Shown here: positions 32,254 through 43,700 of the stretch, piece by piece
Position numbering within the stretch: the stretch's first letter is position 1
How the letters are laid out: every line of letters begins with the position of its first letter
Source: Limnoperna fortunei
Taxonomy: Eukaryota > Mollusca > Bivalvia > Mytilida > Modiolidae
NCBI GenBank assembly: GCA_944474755.1
Contig: OX104112.1
Span: 86,131,756 to 86,195,755, forward strand
Direction: 5' to 3'
DNA: 64,000 nucleotides
Position numbers and translations under genes: made by a program
The notes under the pieces: generated by a model
Databases searched by the model: none
Told to the model about the DNA's origin: nothing
The model's input: the letters and a program-made list of their open reading frames with translations, nothing else

Positions 32254-32578
32254 TTGTTTGTTTGAATGATGTTCAACGCCGCTTACAGCCGTTTTTCAGC
32301 TATATCATGGCGTCCAGTTTTAATTGGGGGGAGGAAGCCGGAGTACTCAGAGAGACCTTCGGAAGGAAAACTGGCCATCTTTGTCAATTAAGATTGAAGT
32401 CGAGTACACCCTGCCTGAGACTCGAACCCGCAACCACAGTGTTGACAGACCACGTGATCAATGGTAGACGAACTATCTTAATTGACAAGGATGGCCAGTT
32501 TTCCTTCCTAAGGTCTCTCCGGGTACTCCGGCTTCCTCCCCCCCCCCCAATAAAAATTCGGCCACCGAGGCCCCTCAG
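32254..32578 (-). mobile_element. SINE (copy B) with an internal inverted duplication
   Basis: Read on the minus strand, it starts GGGGCCTCGGTGGCCGA like copy A. It then departs into an inverted copy of its own core, and resumes with AGTTCGTCTACCATTGATCA, the B box, core and AAACAAACA tail. As a result 32315-32392 and 32477-32555 are inverted repeats of about 76 bp around an 84-bp loop that holds the B box and anticodon-like part. The insert replaces about 10 bp including the end of the A box (GTGGTCAAGG). Short flanking repeats CGTTTCTGT (32245-32253 and 32579-32587) fit a target-site duplication. The 113-residue frame is a by-product. Confidence 0.88.
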
Positions 32579-33273
32579 CGTTTCTGTAGTAACTAGTATG
32601 TGATCTTATGTGTTTATAGGAAGACTCAATTACATGAAAAAAGTGGTGAACAAATTGAATTAACAGATAACAGAGACAAAAATCTGTACATTAGTTAACA
32701 GTGTCCTGACTATTAATAACAAACAGGGTTTTAATTTTCATTATAACAGTTAACAACAATGCCGATTTTTAAGAAAACAGATAACAGCTAATGGTTAAAA
32801 AAACAGTTAACAGAATTGTAAAAATGCCTTAATTGACAAGTCATTCCAGTTTCAGGGGTTTATACTGGGTCTCCGGGTGCCATAGGGTTAAACCACATTA
32901 AACCAATAATTGCCTGGTAACTATGATATTGTATTTTTGCGAGTTTATGGTAAAGCATTCTGATGACTTTATTGGTGCATATATGGTGTAGAATTTTCAA
33001 GGCAGATCTATTGCGTACTAAAATACTGGCAAGAATATGATACATGTATATGGTGCTATGTGTTTACTACATTTACACCATTTCTATGGTATGCTATATT
33101 TAATGACAATTTGGAGAGTTATTTTAGACTATACTAGCTAACATCTGTGTTTTCCTTGAGGTATTTCTTTGCTTTATGTGCTTGATTTTCATTGTTTGTA
33201 GTCTTTACGTGCTTTGTATGTACTAGTATTTGGAAACGTTAATCGCGTGTATTGTATTGTACAGGTGTAGGCT
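32579..33273. other. AT-rich sequence with one SINE core fragment
   Basis: 'aacagataacag' is repeated loosely between 32085 and 32820 on both sides of SINE B. The SINE core fragment at 32826 is listed separately. Confidence 0.45.
32826..32882 (+). mobile_element. SINE core fragment
   Basis: GCCTTAATTGACAAG, CATTCCAGTTTC and GGGTCTCCGGGTGCC match the core of the SINE at 13723-13988 in order. Neither the tRNA head nor the tail is present. Confidence 0.6.
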
Positions 33274-33330
33274 TTTGTTGTTTTTTGTTTGTTTGTTTGT
33301 TTGTTTGTTTTGTTTTTGTTTTTTTTTTTT
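33274..33330. repeat. T-rich (TTTG)n simple repeat
   Basis: A (TTTG)n run ending in a T tract; low complexity. Confidence 0.9.
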
Positions 33331-33369
33331 GGCGTGATACGTTTCTAATAAAAATAAAGATAGAAGGAT

Positions 33370-33648
33370 TTGTGAACTGTGTGAAAAGCGAACTTTTGGA
33401 CGAAGTGTGAACTGTGTGAAAAGCGAACTTTGGGACGAAGTTTGAACTATGTGAAAGGGGAACTTGGGGACGAAGTGTGAACTATGTGAAAGGGGAACTT
33501 GGGGACGAAGTGTGAACTATGTGACAGGGAAACTTTGGGACGAAGTGTGAACTATGTGAAAGGGTAACTTGGGACGAAGTGCGAACTATGTGACAGGGGA
33601 ACTTGGGGACGAAGTGTGGACTATGTGACAGACGAACTTGGGGACGAA
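33370..33648. repeat. 35-bp tandem array, 8 copies
   Basis: The unit starts GTGTGAACTATGTGAAAGGG and ends CTTGGGGACGAA. Eight copies are present, one of 34 bp. The first two have an AAAAGCGAA variant, and later ones AAAGGGG or ACAGGGG, so neighbouring copies are most alike, as expected for local expansion. Confidence 0.95.
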
Positions 33649-35683
33649 TATCATTTTATTATAAATTATATAAGAGCGTTTAAAAAGCTGTACAACAATA
33701 TATAGATACACACTTAAAGCGAAAAGAAAGTTTTTTACTTTAAAAATTGCAAAATACTTCGTTTGTCCAACTGATGGTTTACATTAAGTCCTGGGGTTTT
33801 GGTTGGAATCACTTGAAGCGCCCAAGCTCTGCAAACCTCTGTAGCGAGTGTAAGTATTTTTTGTTTGATTTATCGTCTTTTTATAAATGATATAAGTGCT
33901 GTGTCGAGTCTATGATATTCAAACATCTGTCGTATAATATTTTACGGTATGTATGTATAAAACTATTTTCGGCCAGTTGATGGTGCGACATCTTTATACC
34001 TTTTTTAAAATTATTTTTGCCATCTTTTTACTTTTACTAAAATTTTATAGTCTTTATATATAATTATAAATGTATATATTCAAATTCGAAATCGTTTAAA
34101 CGACACATTCAGTACATGTAAAGTCAGGCTATTAATCAGCACCGTTACAGCAAATGTCAACTGTTAATAACACATAATTCTATTTCAGATGTAAGAGATA
34201 TTAAAAGTAGCTCGGTTGGTCGTACATTTCCCTCCAGCTCTATACAAAATGCCATTTGTCTATTCTCATCTTTTCTATCCAAATCTCGTTATTATTAATT
34301 GTATAACATTTCATTTCGGGCACGAATTATTTCACCTAATTGAGCCGGATCATTTTCTATAACGCAAATAGAACAATGTGGGAGTAAACAATTATCTTTT
34401 AATACCAAATGCATCTTGATTGAAATACTGCACATTTCGAAAAACCGAACAGAAAATGGCTATTTGATTGATATTGCTTCACATAATCCAATTAAAACTC
34501 GAGAATTAATGGATCTATTATTTAAGATATAATTTTTAAAAACCTAATGCTCCGGAGCGGCAACATTTTTATTAAAACCTATTTTCTCAATGTGGAAATT
34601 GTAAAGATTATATAAAGTTATAATAACTAAGAACTAATTCTTTTGATTTCTCTAAAATGTTTTAGTGCTTAATTTTTTTGCACTTATTCTTTAAATATTA
34701 CTGTATTAAATCGTAAACGTCTCAATATAAAAGTTCACTTATCTTGCTTTGACTATAATAATTTTTAAAATAGCATATTAATTCAATTGCATTTTATTCC
34801 GAAACATTTGATTAAAATTACATTATTTTTCCTTTTCACTGTTGCTTGTACTTCAACATGTTTGAGATCTTTGTCTATATAGAATTGTTTCTGGTAAAGC
34901 AAAAATAAAATTAAAAGACAAAAAAATGTTAATTAATTTTTATAAAATATCTAATAGATTATAATAAGCAAGTAATCGGAAAAAATTTCAAGTATGCATA
35001 CGCCAGAACACATATGTTTATACCAGAGCACTGAAGACATGTGGGAATTTGACTGTTCTACACTGAGCTTGTGACATTACTAGCAAAGGTACTTGTTCAA
35101 CCAGAATTACTACTACGTTTCCTCAGTGCGGAATGCACAACGTTGTAAACCATTCTGCTTTTCTCGTTTTGTATTAATCTGTCGATTACTGATACCACCC
35201 AAGCCGTACTTAAAAATCCTGTCAATTCGATTTCTGAGCAGATTTTGTACCCAAGCAATCTATCTAAGGTTTATGATTGCACTATTCGACCTATGGCTAA
35301 AGACCAAGTCCTTTCATCTTCTGTCGGTCATATCTCGTATTAACAAATATTCCTTGTGATCCTTGGCAGTCTCACTCGTTTGAAAACAATTTATTTGTTT
35401 TCGTTTAGTTCATTATTTTGATCCGGAAAGAAATAGCGTTAACCTCTAACTAAATAAAAGCTAACTATGATTAACAAGAGGGAAATAGGTTTATACTTCT
35501 GATAGACATGCAGACTAAAAGGTGCAAACTCTAAATTAGAGATTTAATGAACATGGTGGTTATCGTTGTATATGTATACAAAAGAAATGCTTTATTTAAC
35601 ATCAGAAACTAACTGATTATCTTATCTCAAGCTAAATAAATTGATGTGAGAGTAAATATAATTTACATTGCAGAATCGGTATA
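33649..35683. other. Unassigned AT-rich sequence
   Basis: No transposon ends or arrays seen. At about 34208, TAGCTCGGTTGG matches a tRNA A box, but no B box follows at the right distance. The 88-residue frame at 35093-35359 lacks an ATG start and is unrecognised. Confidence 0.45.
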
Positions 35684-35806
35684 ATGAAAGTTATTACTGT
35701 GATAAAGTCTCAAGTGTGTCTATTGTTTTTGAGCTTGGTGACAATCGTGATCTCAGTAGTAGCCATGTGTAGCAGAAATCTTGCATGGTATGGTATAACG
35801 AAATGA
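35684..35806 (+). CDS. Candidate signal-anchor ORF or first exon (40 residues)
   Basis: The ATG at 35684 opens MKVITVIKSQVCLLFLSLVT then IVISVVAMCSRNLAWYGITK: a short basic start followed by about 20 hydrophobic residues, like a signal peptide or a type II membrane anchor. 'ttacattgcag' just upstream (ending at 35672) could be a splice acceptor, and GGTATGG at about 35787 a donor, so it could be an internal exon carrying the start codon. No downstream exon was recognised, and hydrophobic frames arise by chance in AT-rich DNA. Confidence 0.2.
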   Translation: MKVITVIKSQVCLLFLSLVTIVISVVAMCSRNLAWYGITK

Positions 35807-36721
35807 CTCTCCTGCTAATGAATTTTCAGATAATGCTTATTTGATATGATATTAAATTTTATCTGCATTGAATTTGTCCTGATGGTACAATTTCATTATT
35901 TTAAAGCTGTAATGTTTAGATACTGTTAACTGAGGAAAACATTTTTATGATACACACTAAGACATTTACAGCGTTAATATATTGATGTTCTAAAGGTTTA
36001 TTCTATGAACACCTTTAGACCAAACTACCAAATTAGACCAAACTAAAAACATGCAAGAAGCATAAGTTCGTACACTGTCAGTTTGTATTGTTTCTTTTTG
36101 ACCGGTTACTGACCTTGCTGTTGACGATATTTCAGCCGTATTCTATTCAAGACTAGTTAATATAATAGATAGCGAATCAATACGTATTTATCAGACGTTG
36201 TAATGTAATACTTTAATGGAAAAAAAGAGATTGTATAACGGACAATAGTCAGATATCTTTACGCTACAACATGCAATTGGTCTTAAAATAAAGTACAAAT
36301 GTACCTAGATTACAACTTTTGCACAAAATAACCACAGAGCTGCTAGAAGCATAGGAACCTTGCTTTAAGGGCGAATGTTGCTGGTGTTTTGTTGTAACCC
36401 GTCTTTTCAAATTTCTGCCTCTGGTCCCAAGTTACGTGCATGCTATTAAGACTACTTTGTGAAGCGGGCTCTTATTATCCGCAATCTTTACCCAAGCAGA
36501 GGTCTGTTTTAAACTGAAAAATGTTCTCTCATGACGCATAATGTAATGTTTCTCAGTTGAAAAGGATTGCATTTATAACCTATTTTCATGCAATGAAGTC
36601 AGTGGAATTTTTGCTGATTGACGTTGGGCACCGTAGAAACTTTAAAATAAAAACAGTTTGCTTGGGTCACATAATGTTCTTGCAAAAGATTACTTCTCAA
36701 AAGAAAATGTACTTTTTGTTA

Positions 36722-36795
36722 CCGAATCGACAAGGACTGCAATTGCCAGTTTTCCTCTTACTGGGTATTCCACAATAAAAACTAGCCATGATGTA
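36722..36795 (+). mobile_element. SINE core fragment
   Basis: CGAATCGACAAGGACTGC, ATTGCCAGTTTTCCTC, ACTGGGTATTCC and AATAAAAACTAGCCATGATG follow the SINE core order (compare 13850-13935). Head and tail are missing. Confidence 0.65.
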
Positions 36796-36904
36796 ACTTA
36801 AACTTGTGTAAAAACCTTGGCTGTCTAGATATCGCTGAAAGATTTGCTTAACGTGACATACAAATAAACCCACGTTATTGTTAATGTGACAGGATTACAC
36901 CATG

Positions 36905-37020
36905 GTGGTGAGGATAGGCAATTAACAACAATAACAACAGAGTTAAGTGTTTGAACCCGATTTCGAGCTGGGTGTGCTTGACTCCAACCTTAATTGAAAA
37001 GGATAATCAGAGGACAAAAA
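36905..37020 (+). mobile_element. SINE head fragment, degenerate
   Basis: A diverged B-box region (TTGAACCCGATTTC) is followed by GGGTGTGCTTGACTCCAACC and TTAATTGAAAAGGATAATCA, which matches the junction between the tRNA part and the core in the SINE at 13723. It lies only about 110 bp after the core fragment at 36722. Confidence 0.55.
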
Positions 37021-37922
37021 CCTGTGAGTAGGTGTTGATTTACTGTCCCTTGTTTCAGGTGTAGACTAGTTAAAACAAAGAATCAATATGGTGGTATCAG
37101 CGAGAATCATTAGATTGATTGAAGTGAGAGAAATCTGTATTAGAAAAAGAAGAGAAGTATTTAGAACAATAAAATCCCCTTATAATTTATTTAGTCTCAG
37201 TTTCATCTAATGAAAACTTTAGATTTTAACATAGTGATGAGAATATTCGTAGACTTAAGATTTGTTGCATGCGGCATGTTTTGAAAAGACTGTACCTAAG
37301 TGTTACTTATGTAGTATTCCGGAATGTACCAATTGTTCTGTTATGCTTCTGTACTTGGTGTATTATGGTAATAAAATTTCATATATCCTATCGTTTAAAT
37401 ACTCAATACATGTTATAGTGTATATTGTAAGTGTAGTAAAAATATTTAATAAGACTTCCGGATTTGGATAACCAAACTCAGAAGTTCATATGAACGTCTA
37501 TTGAAACACGGAAATGGTGTATGTACCTATTGATAATTAAATTTGTTACTTATAAACAATGTATTGGAGATGAATATCATGTTCTGTTTATATGTAGTTG
37601 TAATAATATTGTAAAACTAAGAAATAAATAGATCCCAAAATACTACACTTATATTCAAAATATAAAGCTGTAACACAGAAGTATACAAAAACTGTCAATT
37701 TTTATAAGAAAGTGTCTGCTCTTCTTGGGCTTAATGTGTTTATATACATGTATAAATCAATCATTTTCATTTATATTTGTTTTTTTTTCTATTATAATGT
37801 TATAGTTTATTTATATAAACATCTCATGTTTGTTGTACACGTGTTATTTACCATGACCTCTTGTTACACATTATTTATAACTCTGTTTTCTAATAAATCT
37901 TAAATCTTAAAAATCTTCACAA
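37021..37922. other. Unassigned AT-rich sequence
   Basis: Short frames at 37262-37471 and 37712-37903 are rich in hydrophobic residues, as expected from T-rich DNA, and unrecognised. Confidence 0.45.
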
Positions 37923-38095
37923 AACTGAAAGGCGAATGACCTGGTGTTTACACATATTAAAATAATTTGATTTTTCCATTAAACTGAAGAACTACAACTC
38001 GGATGTCTAATAAAATAGATCAAATGTGTTGTGTTTATCAATACATAAAGTCGGAAAGTTACGAACAAAAAGGTAACAAACAACATCTTTGTTTC
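37923..38095. repeat. Dispersed direct repeat, copy A
   Basis: GAAAGGCGAATGACCTGGTG opens both this segment and 39062-39185. Further on they share CGGAT(G/A)TCT(A/G)A and AGATCAAATG. The copies are about 1.14 kb apart in the same orientation. Confidence 0.75.
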
Positions 38096-39061
38096 ATTTA
38101 CAGGTGTTCGTTTAGTTTATATTAAACAAATCATCGAATGACATACACAAACTGACAAGGCAGAAGTATGAAACGTAATTTTTTGTGCCAAAAAAAACCA
38201 ACTTTGCTGAACGGTATAAAGTGTGCAAGTGTGTTCGTTTTTCAGACCTACAAAGAAAATAAAAGCAGAACACAGAACAACCTGATTCCTTCTGAACAAA
38301 ATAAAAAGATACACAGAAGATGGGTATTAGACAATTTTACAAACTTTTAGAAATTTGAAAGCTGCTGGATAAGGTAGACACTGATCCGATGGACAAATAA
38401 AAAATACCCGAAATTCTATATCCTAATGACCAAACCCGTCAGCTGCCTCAAATGCATTTTGGTAGCTATATAAAAAGCTGTCAGGCAGTTTCATCATTTA
38501 AAGTGAATAAGGGCCCGTCATAAATTGCACATGTTATATGATGATTTTACTAGTTTAGAAAAAAAGGACAGACAAAACCATGGTTATATAAAAGAGGGAA
38601 AACAACAAAACGAACAGACACACCACTTACTTTGCTGAATGTCACATTACAAAAAACCTAAAAAGACATTCCTGATAAGTATACGGATTTATTTTTATGA
38701 ACAGGCAAATCAATGTTTATTAAAGACACCAACAACTAAATACACAAGATGTAATATAGAACAAACTTCAGACCTGTACAACAAATATCAATCCCAAGTT
38801 TCACAACTATATTCAAAATTCTTACGTTTTTGATTGGCTAAACTATTCGGTACTATTTATTTCTATCGCCATCTGCATTCGCTTTAGTGTAATATGATAT
38901 TTTTGTCATGCTATAATTTTAATGAATGACTACTTATTTAAAAGTGTATAATGTTTGCACATGAAGTGAAATCAGTGTATATATTTTGTTGTCAGCACAC
39001 TATTGGTATTTAAACATATTACGTCATAATGTCAAACAGAAGTGCCTATTTAACCTTTAAC

Positions 39062-39185
39062 ATAACCGAAAGGCGAATGACCTGGTGTTCAAACATATCT
39101 AATACAAATATAATATTTTCATAATACTGAACATTAAATATTATCTGGCTAAAAGTCGGATATCTGACAAAACAGATCAAATGTT
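39062..39185. repeat. Dispersed direct repeat, copy B
   Basis: Second copy of the segment at 37923. The intervening 38096-39061 holds only short unrecognised frames (38117-38350, 38639-38833). Confidence 0.75.
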
Positions 39186-39624
39186 ATACTTGTTACTGCA
39201 TAAGAGAAAGAGAGTTAAGCACTAGTCTAACACAGGGTAAACACAACCCCCCAAGAACCGGAGTACCCAATGACAACAAGCGACGTTTTGGCGGGAAAAC
39301 TTATTAAAGGAGTCTAGCTTTAGTACGAATTACCGTTTAAAGCGACACTTACGTTTTAGGTTTAAAATAAACCGGTCATTTCTCATTGCGACAGTATACA
39401 ATTTTATTTTGAACTGCAAATCAATATAAAAAGTAATTATAATACATGTTTACATATATTCTTGTATGTAGTGGAAAATCTGATTGTATTGCTAAAATAC
39501 ATTTATACTGTAGAAGTACAGAGTCGAGAAAGTTGTTTTAAATACATGTCAAGTGCTAGACCAAGCTATTAAACAATATTTCACTTGCACTCCCCTTACT
39601 GTTATTGTAGCGCCTTGGAAAAAA

Positions 39625-39650
39625 GGGGTGGGGGTGGGGTGGGGTGGGGG
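39625..39650 (+). repeat. G-quadruplex-type tract
   Basis: Five runs of four or five G separated by single T (GGGGTGGGGGTGGGG and on) on the plus strand. Single-base loops are the arrangement most favourable to a stable G-quadruplex. No gene start is evident nearby. Confidence 0.9.
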
Positions 39651-41422
39651 TTAACGGTTTAATTCTGACAACGATAAACTTAATCTCTAATACAAGAGTG
39701 GATTTGCATGTTGTCCACTATTTTAGGGCAAATGTAAACTAATATAAAATATCATAAAATATATCATTATCTTGTCATAGGAAATGTTTTATTTCTGTGA
39801 CTTTTTAGTAACATAAAACAAAAACACACACAATAAAAGTGTCGTCTAAGGAAGTAAAGTGTTTGTACAAGTTGGAAACAGTCTCTAAATGTGATGAAAT
39901 TGTGTCTTTTTCAAACCATCAATATCTTCCTGTATTCTGAAACACTTTTTAGGTGTGGTTCTGGTCGTAGTTGCAAAATAAGAAGAATATTGGCTACTTT
40001 GTTTTCTAAGTTGATTTTTTTTTACTTCCTGTGTGTACATTAAATAAGAACTGTCTTGCTTAACTGGGTAATTTTAAATGAGGTTTCTAAATTTGTGATT
40101 AAATTTGAAATAAAAAATGGGGAGATGACAAAATGGATTGAACTGCTATTGTCACGAAAATTACTGAGACTTTAAATGTGAAGGAATACCTCTATTTTAC
40201 CTCTATTTTACCCCGCAAAAGAACAATCTAATAGCGACGGATTTCAAATCGGATGCGTCAAATTGGGTATAACGTGTACCCTAATAAAAATGTAAAGCGA
40301 CCGGCAACAGCATATGTCGTTGTTCTTAGTACAGCAGAAATGAATATTGACTAAAATGCTTCATGATTTGGTTCACCGTCATCTCTGAAGCGGTTTAGTA
40401 TGGAAAATCGGTAATGCAAGTCCATATTTTTTTAATTGATAATTTTGTAAATCAAGTTCTATTACGCTGTCTCTATCTTTTTTACTCGTTTCGCGTGTTT
40501 CGTGTTTTGTGTATTTGTAAGATAAAGAATATAATTTAAACATGATAAAGCACAAATGCATTGACGTTTGGTACAAGGAGTGTTTTGATTGCTGTCAAGC
40601 CTGCTCAGCTTGACAAAACTGCTTTTATACTATACCCAATGATAAGAACTACGTCAAAGGACATATAATAACAAAAACATTGAAAGTTCGAAACCCCGAT
40701 AGGTGGGGTATAAGTTAGCAGTTTTTCAGGTTGTGTTATCTACGTCTGCTGTGTCTGACATTTATACAGTAGGCTCATAACCTGGGTTGTTAGTGCTTTA
40801 ATTGAATGAATTGTCCTTGTCTACGATATTCATTATATACTCGGTAAAAAGCATAAAGTATAACATCAACTGCCTGCAATTATCATTCAAAGGATAAAGC
40901 TGCACAAATTGTCACAATCAAAGACGATGCCTATTACCATCTTTTTGTAGTTTGATTTTGTCTTTGAAAAGGTAAAAATAAAACTCGTGTTGAGTAAATC
41001 ACACCTGTGTTAATACAAAAATGTTTATAACCTTTGATGTAATATAAATATATTTTGTATTGTTGCAGTTATAACACAGTACTCCATGTTGTGTTACATT
41101 GAGTCGGCAGTGCAAAAATATTGAAGGCAGTATCAGTGTTGACCATAACCAAGAATAGATTTTGATATTTGGTTTCATTCCGTCCTTCTGATCACGCGTT
41201 TCTTTGTCGATATTTTATGGTGAAAAGATTTATTTATTAATGGGAATAAAGATACTACCTAATCAACCGACAATCAAGGGTTTGAACAAAATTGTACGAA
41301 TAGTTAATTCTAAACAATTACCATGGAGCTACAGCCACCATATCAAGAGAGGTTTAAATACCGCGCATGAGCAGAAGCAAGATACAAATGTCTATGGACC
41401 CATGGTGTTTCTATTGAGTACA
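39651..41422. other. Unassigned AT-rich sequence
   Basis: No repeat or coding region that I can support; short frames at 40379-40576 and 41204-41455 are unrecognised. Confidence 0.45.
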
Positions 41423-41578
41423 TGTAGAGGAATTTCCAAATTTAAGTCTTTATAACTAGGCTGTTAATTTATTTAATTTAAATGACACTGATCGCGCGTG
41501 TGTAGAGGAATTTCCAACTTAAGGTCTTTATAACTAGGCTGTTAATTTATTTCAGTTAAAAAAAACTGATCCGCGCGT
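41423..41578. repeat. 78-bp tandem duplication
   Basis: TGTAGAGGAATTTCCAA occurs at 41423 and 41501. Both copies run through TCTTTATAACTAGGCTGTTA to a GATC(C)GCGCG end. Confidence 0.9.
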
Positions 41579-41705
41579 CATAACAAGACAGTCGAAATAT
41601 GCAACAATTTGTAGTAACTATGTATTTCCATTTTAAACTATTATCTCCGACAAAATGCTCCTTGTGCTAAGTTTTATCTTTTAATGAAAAATAAAAACTA
41701 CTTAT

Positions 41706-41935
41706 GTAATAGTAACTTGTGTGTAGGGCCGTATCCAGAATTACGGACTGATGAATGACCCGATACGGACCGTTTATCTTGTTACTGCCCGAGCAAAAGG
41801 CGAGGACTCGATACGGACCGTTTATCTTGTTACAGCCCCAGCCAAAGGCGAGGGCTGTAATAAGATTAACGGTCCGTATCGGGTCCTTCAGAAGTCTGTC
41901 GTTCTGATACGGCCATACACACAAGTTACTATTAC
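41706..41935. mobile_element. Long foldback element
   Basis: The left arm from 41706 (GTAATAGTAACTTGTGTGTA, then GGCCGTATC and CCCGATACGGACCG) is matched in reverse by 41850-41935. The centre repeats CGATACGGACCGTTTATCTT twice (41761 and 41809), so the right arm can pair with either copy. The AGGCGAGG motifs flank this. The whole segment would fold into one stem with a short loop. Frames on both strands (41667-41924 minus, 41751-41978 plus) mirror each other because of the symmetry. No transposase; it fits a foldback or MITE-type element. Confidence 0.85.
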
Positions 41936-42133
41936 GTTTATTTCATTGAAAACACTAGAAAACAAACAAGTTCAATAGTATACACGACAAAATGAACTTG
42001 TTTACCTGTAATTATTTAGCATGTGTGTTCTGTTGATATTTTACAGGTTTTACATTTTGGTTAGTAATTAGCAATCTATTTACATTTATTTGTGGCACAT
42101 GAAAATTGGAAATTCAAATCATCTTTTTTGATC

Positions 42134-42224
42134 GGGCTGTATCACCGTTACAGCCAGAGCTGTATCAAACTTAGGGCGGTAACACTGGTAGATTGGATAC
42201 AGCCCATTTGCTGATACAGCCCTG
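42134..42224. repeat. Short segment with repeated inverted GGGCTGTATCA motifs
   Basis: GGGCTGTATCA (about 42135) is matched by TGATACAGCCC near 42214, with inner GCTGTATC and GATACAGCCC copies. Possibly a small relative of the foldback element about 200 bp upstream, though no longer similarity was found. Confidence 0.5.
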
Positions 42225-43700
42225 CTGAGTCTTTTTAGCTTAAAAGGCAGACTGCAAATTATCCAATGGAAAGGTTTGTGACATTTTTGATATGAAATAA
42301 ATAAATATATTGTACATCGCATAGCAAAATTCTTTTCTTTCAAAGTACTGGTTACTGACCGTTACTAGTAAACGACTCTTATTATTGTACAACACATTCA
42401 TTGCTGAGTGTTTCGTCATTCACGCAACTGGGATTGCTGATACAAATCATTAACAAAACGTGTAGCATTAATGTCGGTCTCTTCATTCATTTATTCCATT
42501 AATTCTATTTTTGACTTTGATACACTACATGTACATTTTACGTGATGTACGAAGTACACTTTTTACTTGCGGTTTTATTTCCCACACAAAAACAAACCGT
42601 GCATGCTGACAAACAAACAAATGGACTATAAATAGAAAAAGTACATACCAAATAATTAAACTTTTTCTCTAACAACCGCGGAAATGTTGGCAAATATTTT
42701 TATATTCGTGTATTGTTTTTACTATCCCTGCAATTTGATCCAAGGAATGTACCGATCGGTACAATTATATTTGTGTCATTGTACACAGTCATGAGATTAA
42801 CTCCGGTATGTGAAGGTGCAATGGATTTATATACTTATTTTAGTACAAAAGCACTTACAGAGGGCAGATATGGTGCTTGGTTTCAAACTGGTGCAATACG
42901 CACTAAATGGTAAAAATGCCTGAAAATTATATAATTTTTCTGTAGATTGTAAATTGGTTTTCGTAACTATGCCGAAATTTTTTTTTTGAATTGTGATTGA
43001 GTAATGCATTATAATCAGATAATGGAATTATGGAATTAAGGTTTTCCACTTTACCAGTCCCATTTTTCTTTTTCTTATTGTTTTCGCCATGTTTATTCTT
43101 TGTTACCTCAATAATGTCTCGCCACATATCCTAAAGACATTTTGGACCACGGACGTATTAGATATTACACCGAACCCCTTTTCTTTACGGGAGGTATCTC
43201 CTCTGTCACAACACAGTGTGAACTTAAAGTACTATACCAGTCTAAATATCCTTATTTATATTTTTTAATTTTGCTTTTCCACTTTAATTTACAAATAAAT
43301 GTTATTTACCACGTTTCATAATTCAATATATTAAGAAAGTTACGATCCTCAGGTGTGTTACAGTAGATAACACATGCTGGATCGATATTTGTACATCGGT
43401 AGTTTCCGTGGCTTGCCGGGGAAGTGACGTCACGACATTTACACATTTTGTAAACAAACTATCAAGGAAGCAAGTACAAAATCGTACAAAATGTCGCATT
43501 GACAGTTGCGACACTTTATACGCGCAAGAAAGAACTTTTTAGCCTTTAGCAGTTATTTTAACTCATACAGATTGAGAGAGACTTGGGGTCTGTATTATTG
43601 GTCATCAATGACCGTGTGACCTTTAAAAAGGTTACCAGATCAAAGGCCATGGTTAACCTGGTCCCCTGGTGCAATATTTTTCATTTACGCAAGCTTCACT
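42225..43700. other. Unassigned AT-rich sequence
   Basis: No structure recognised; short frames at 42713-43127 overlap on both strands. Confidence 0.4.

Noticed and set aside
32262..32603. 113-residue plus-strand frame
   Set aside because: It is wholly inside the antisense SINE with the inverted duplication.
34208..34223. tRNA A-box-like sequence
   Set aside because: No B box or cloverleaf can be formed downstream.
41667..41978. Opposed frames of 85 and 75 residues
   Set aside because: They mirror each other because the DNA is a foldback; symmetry, not coding, explains both.
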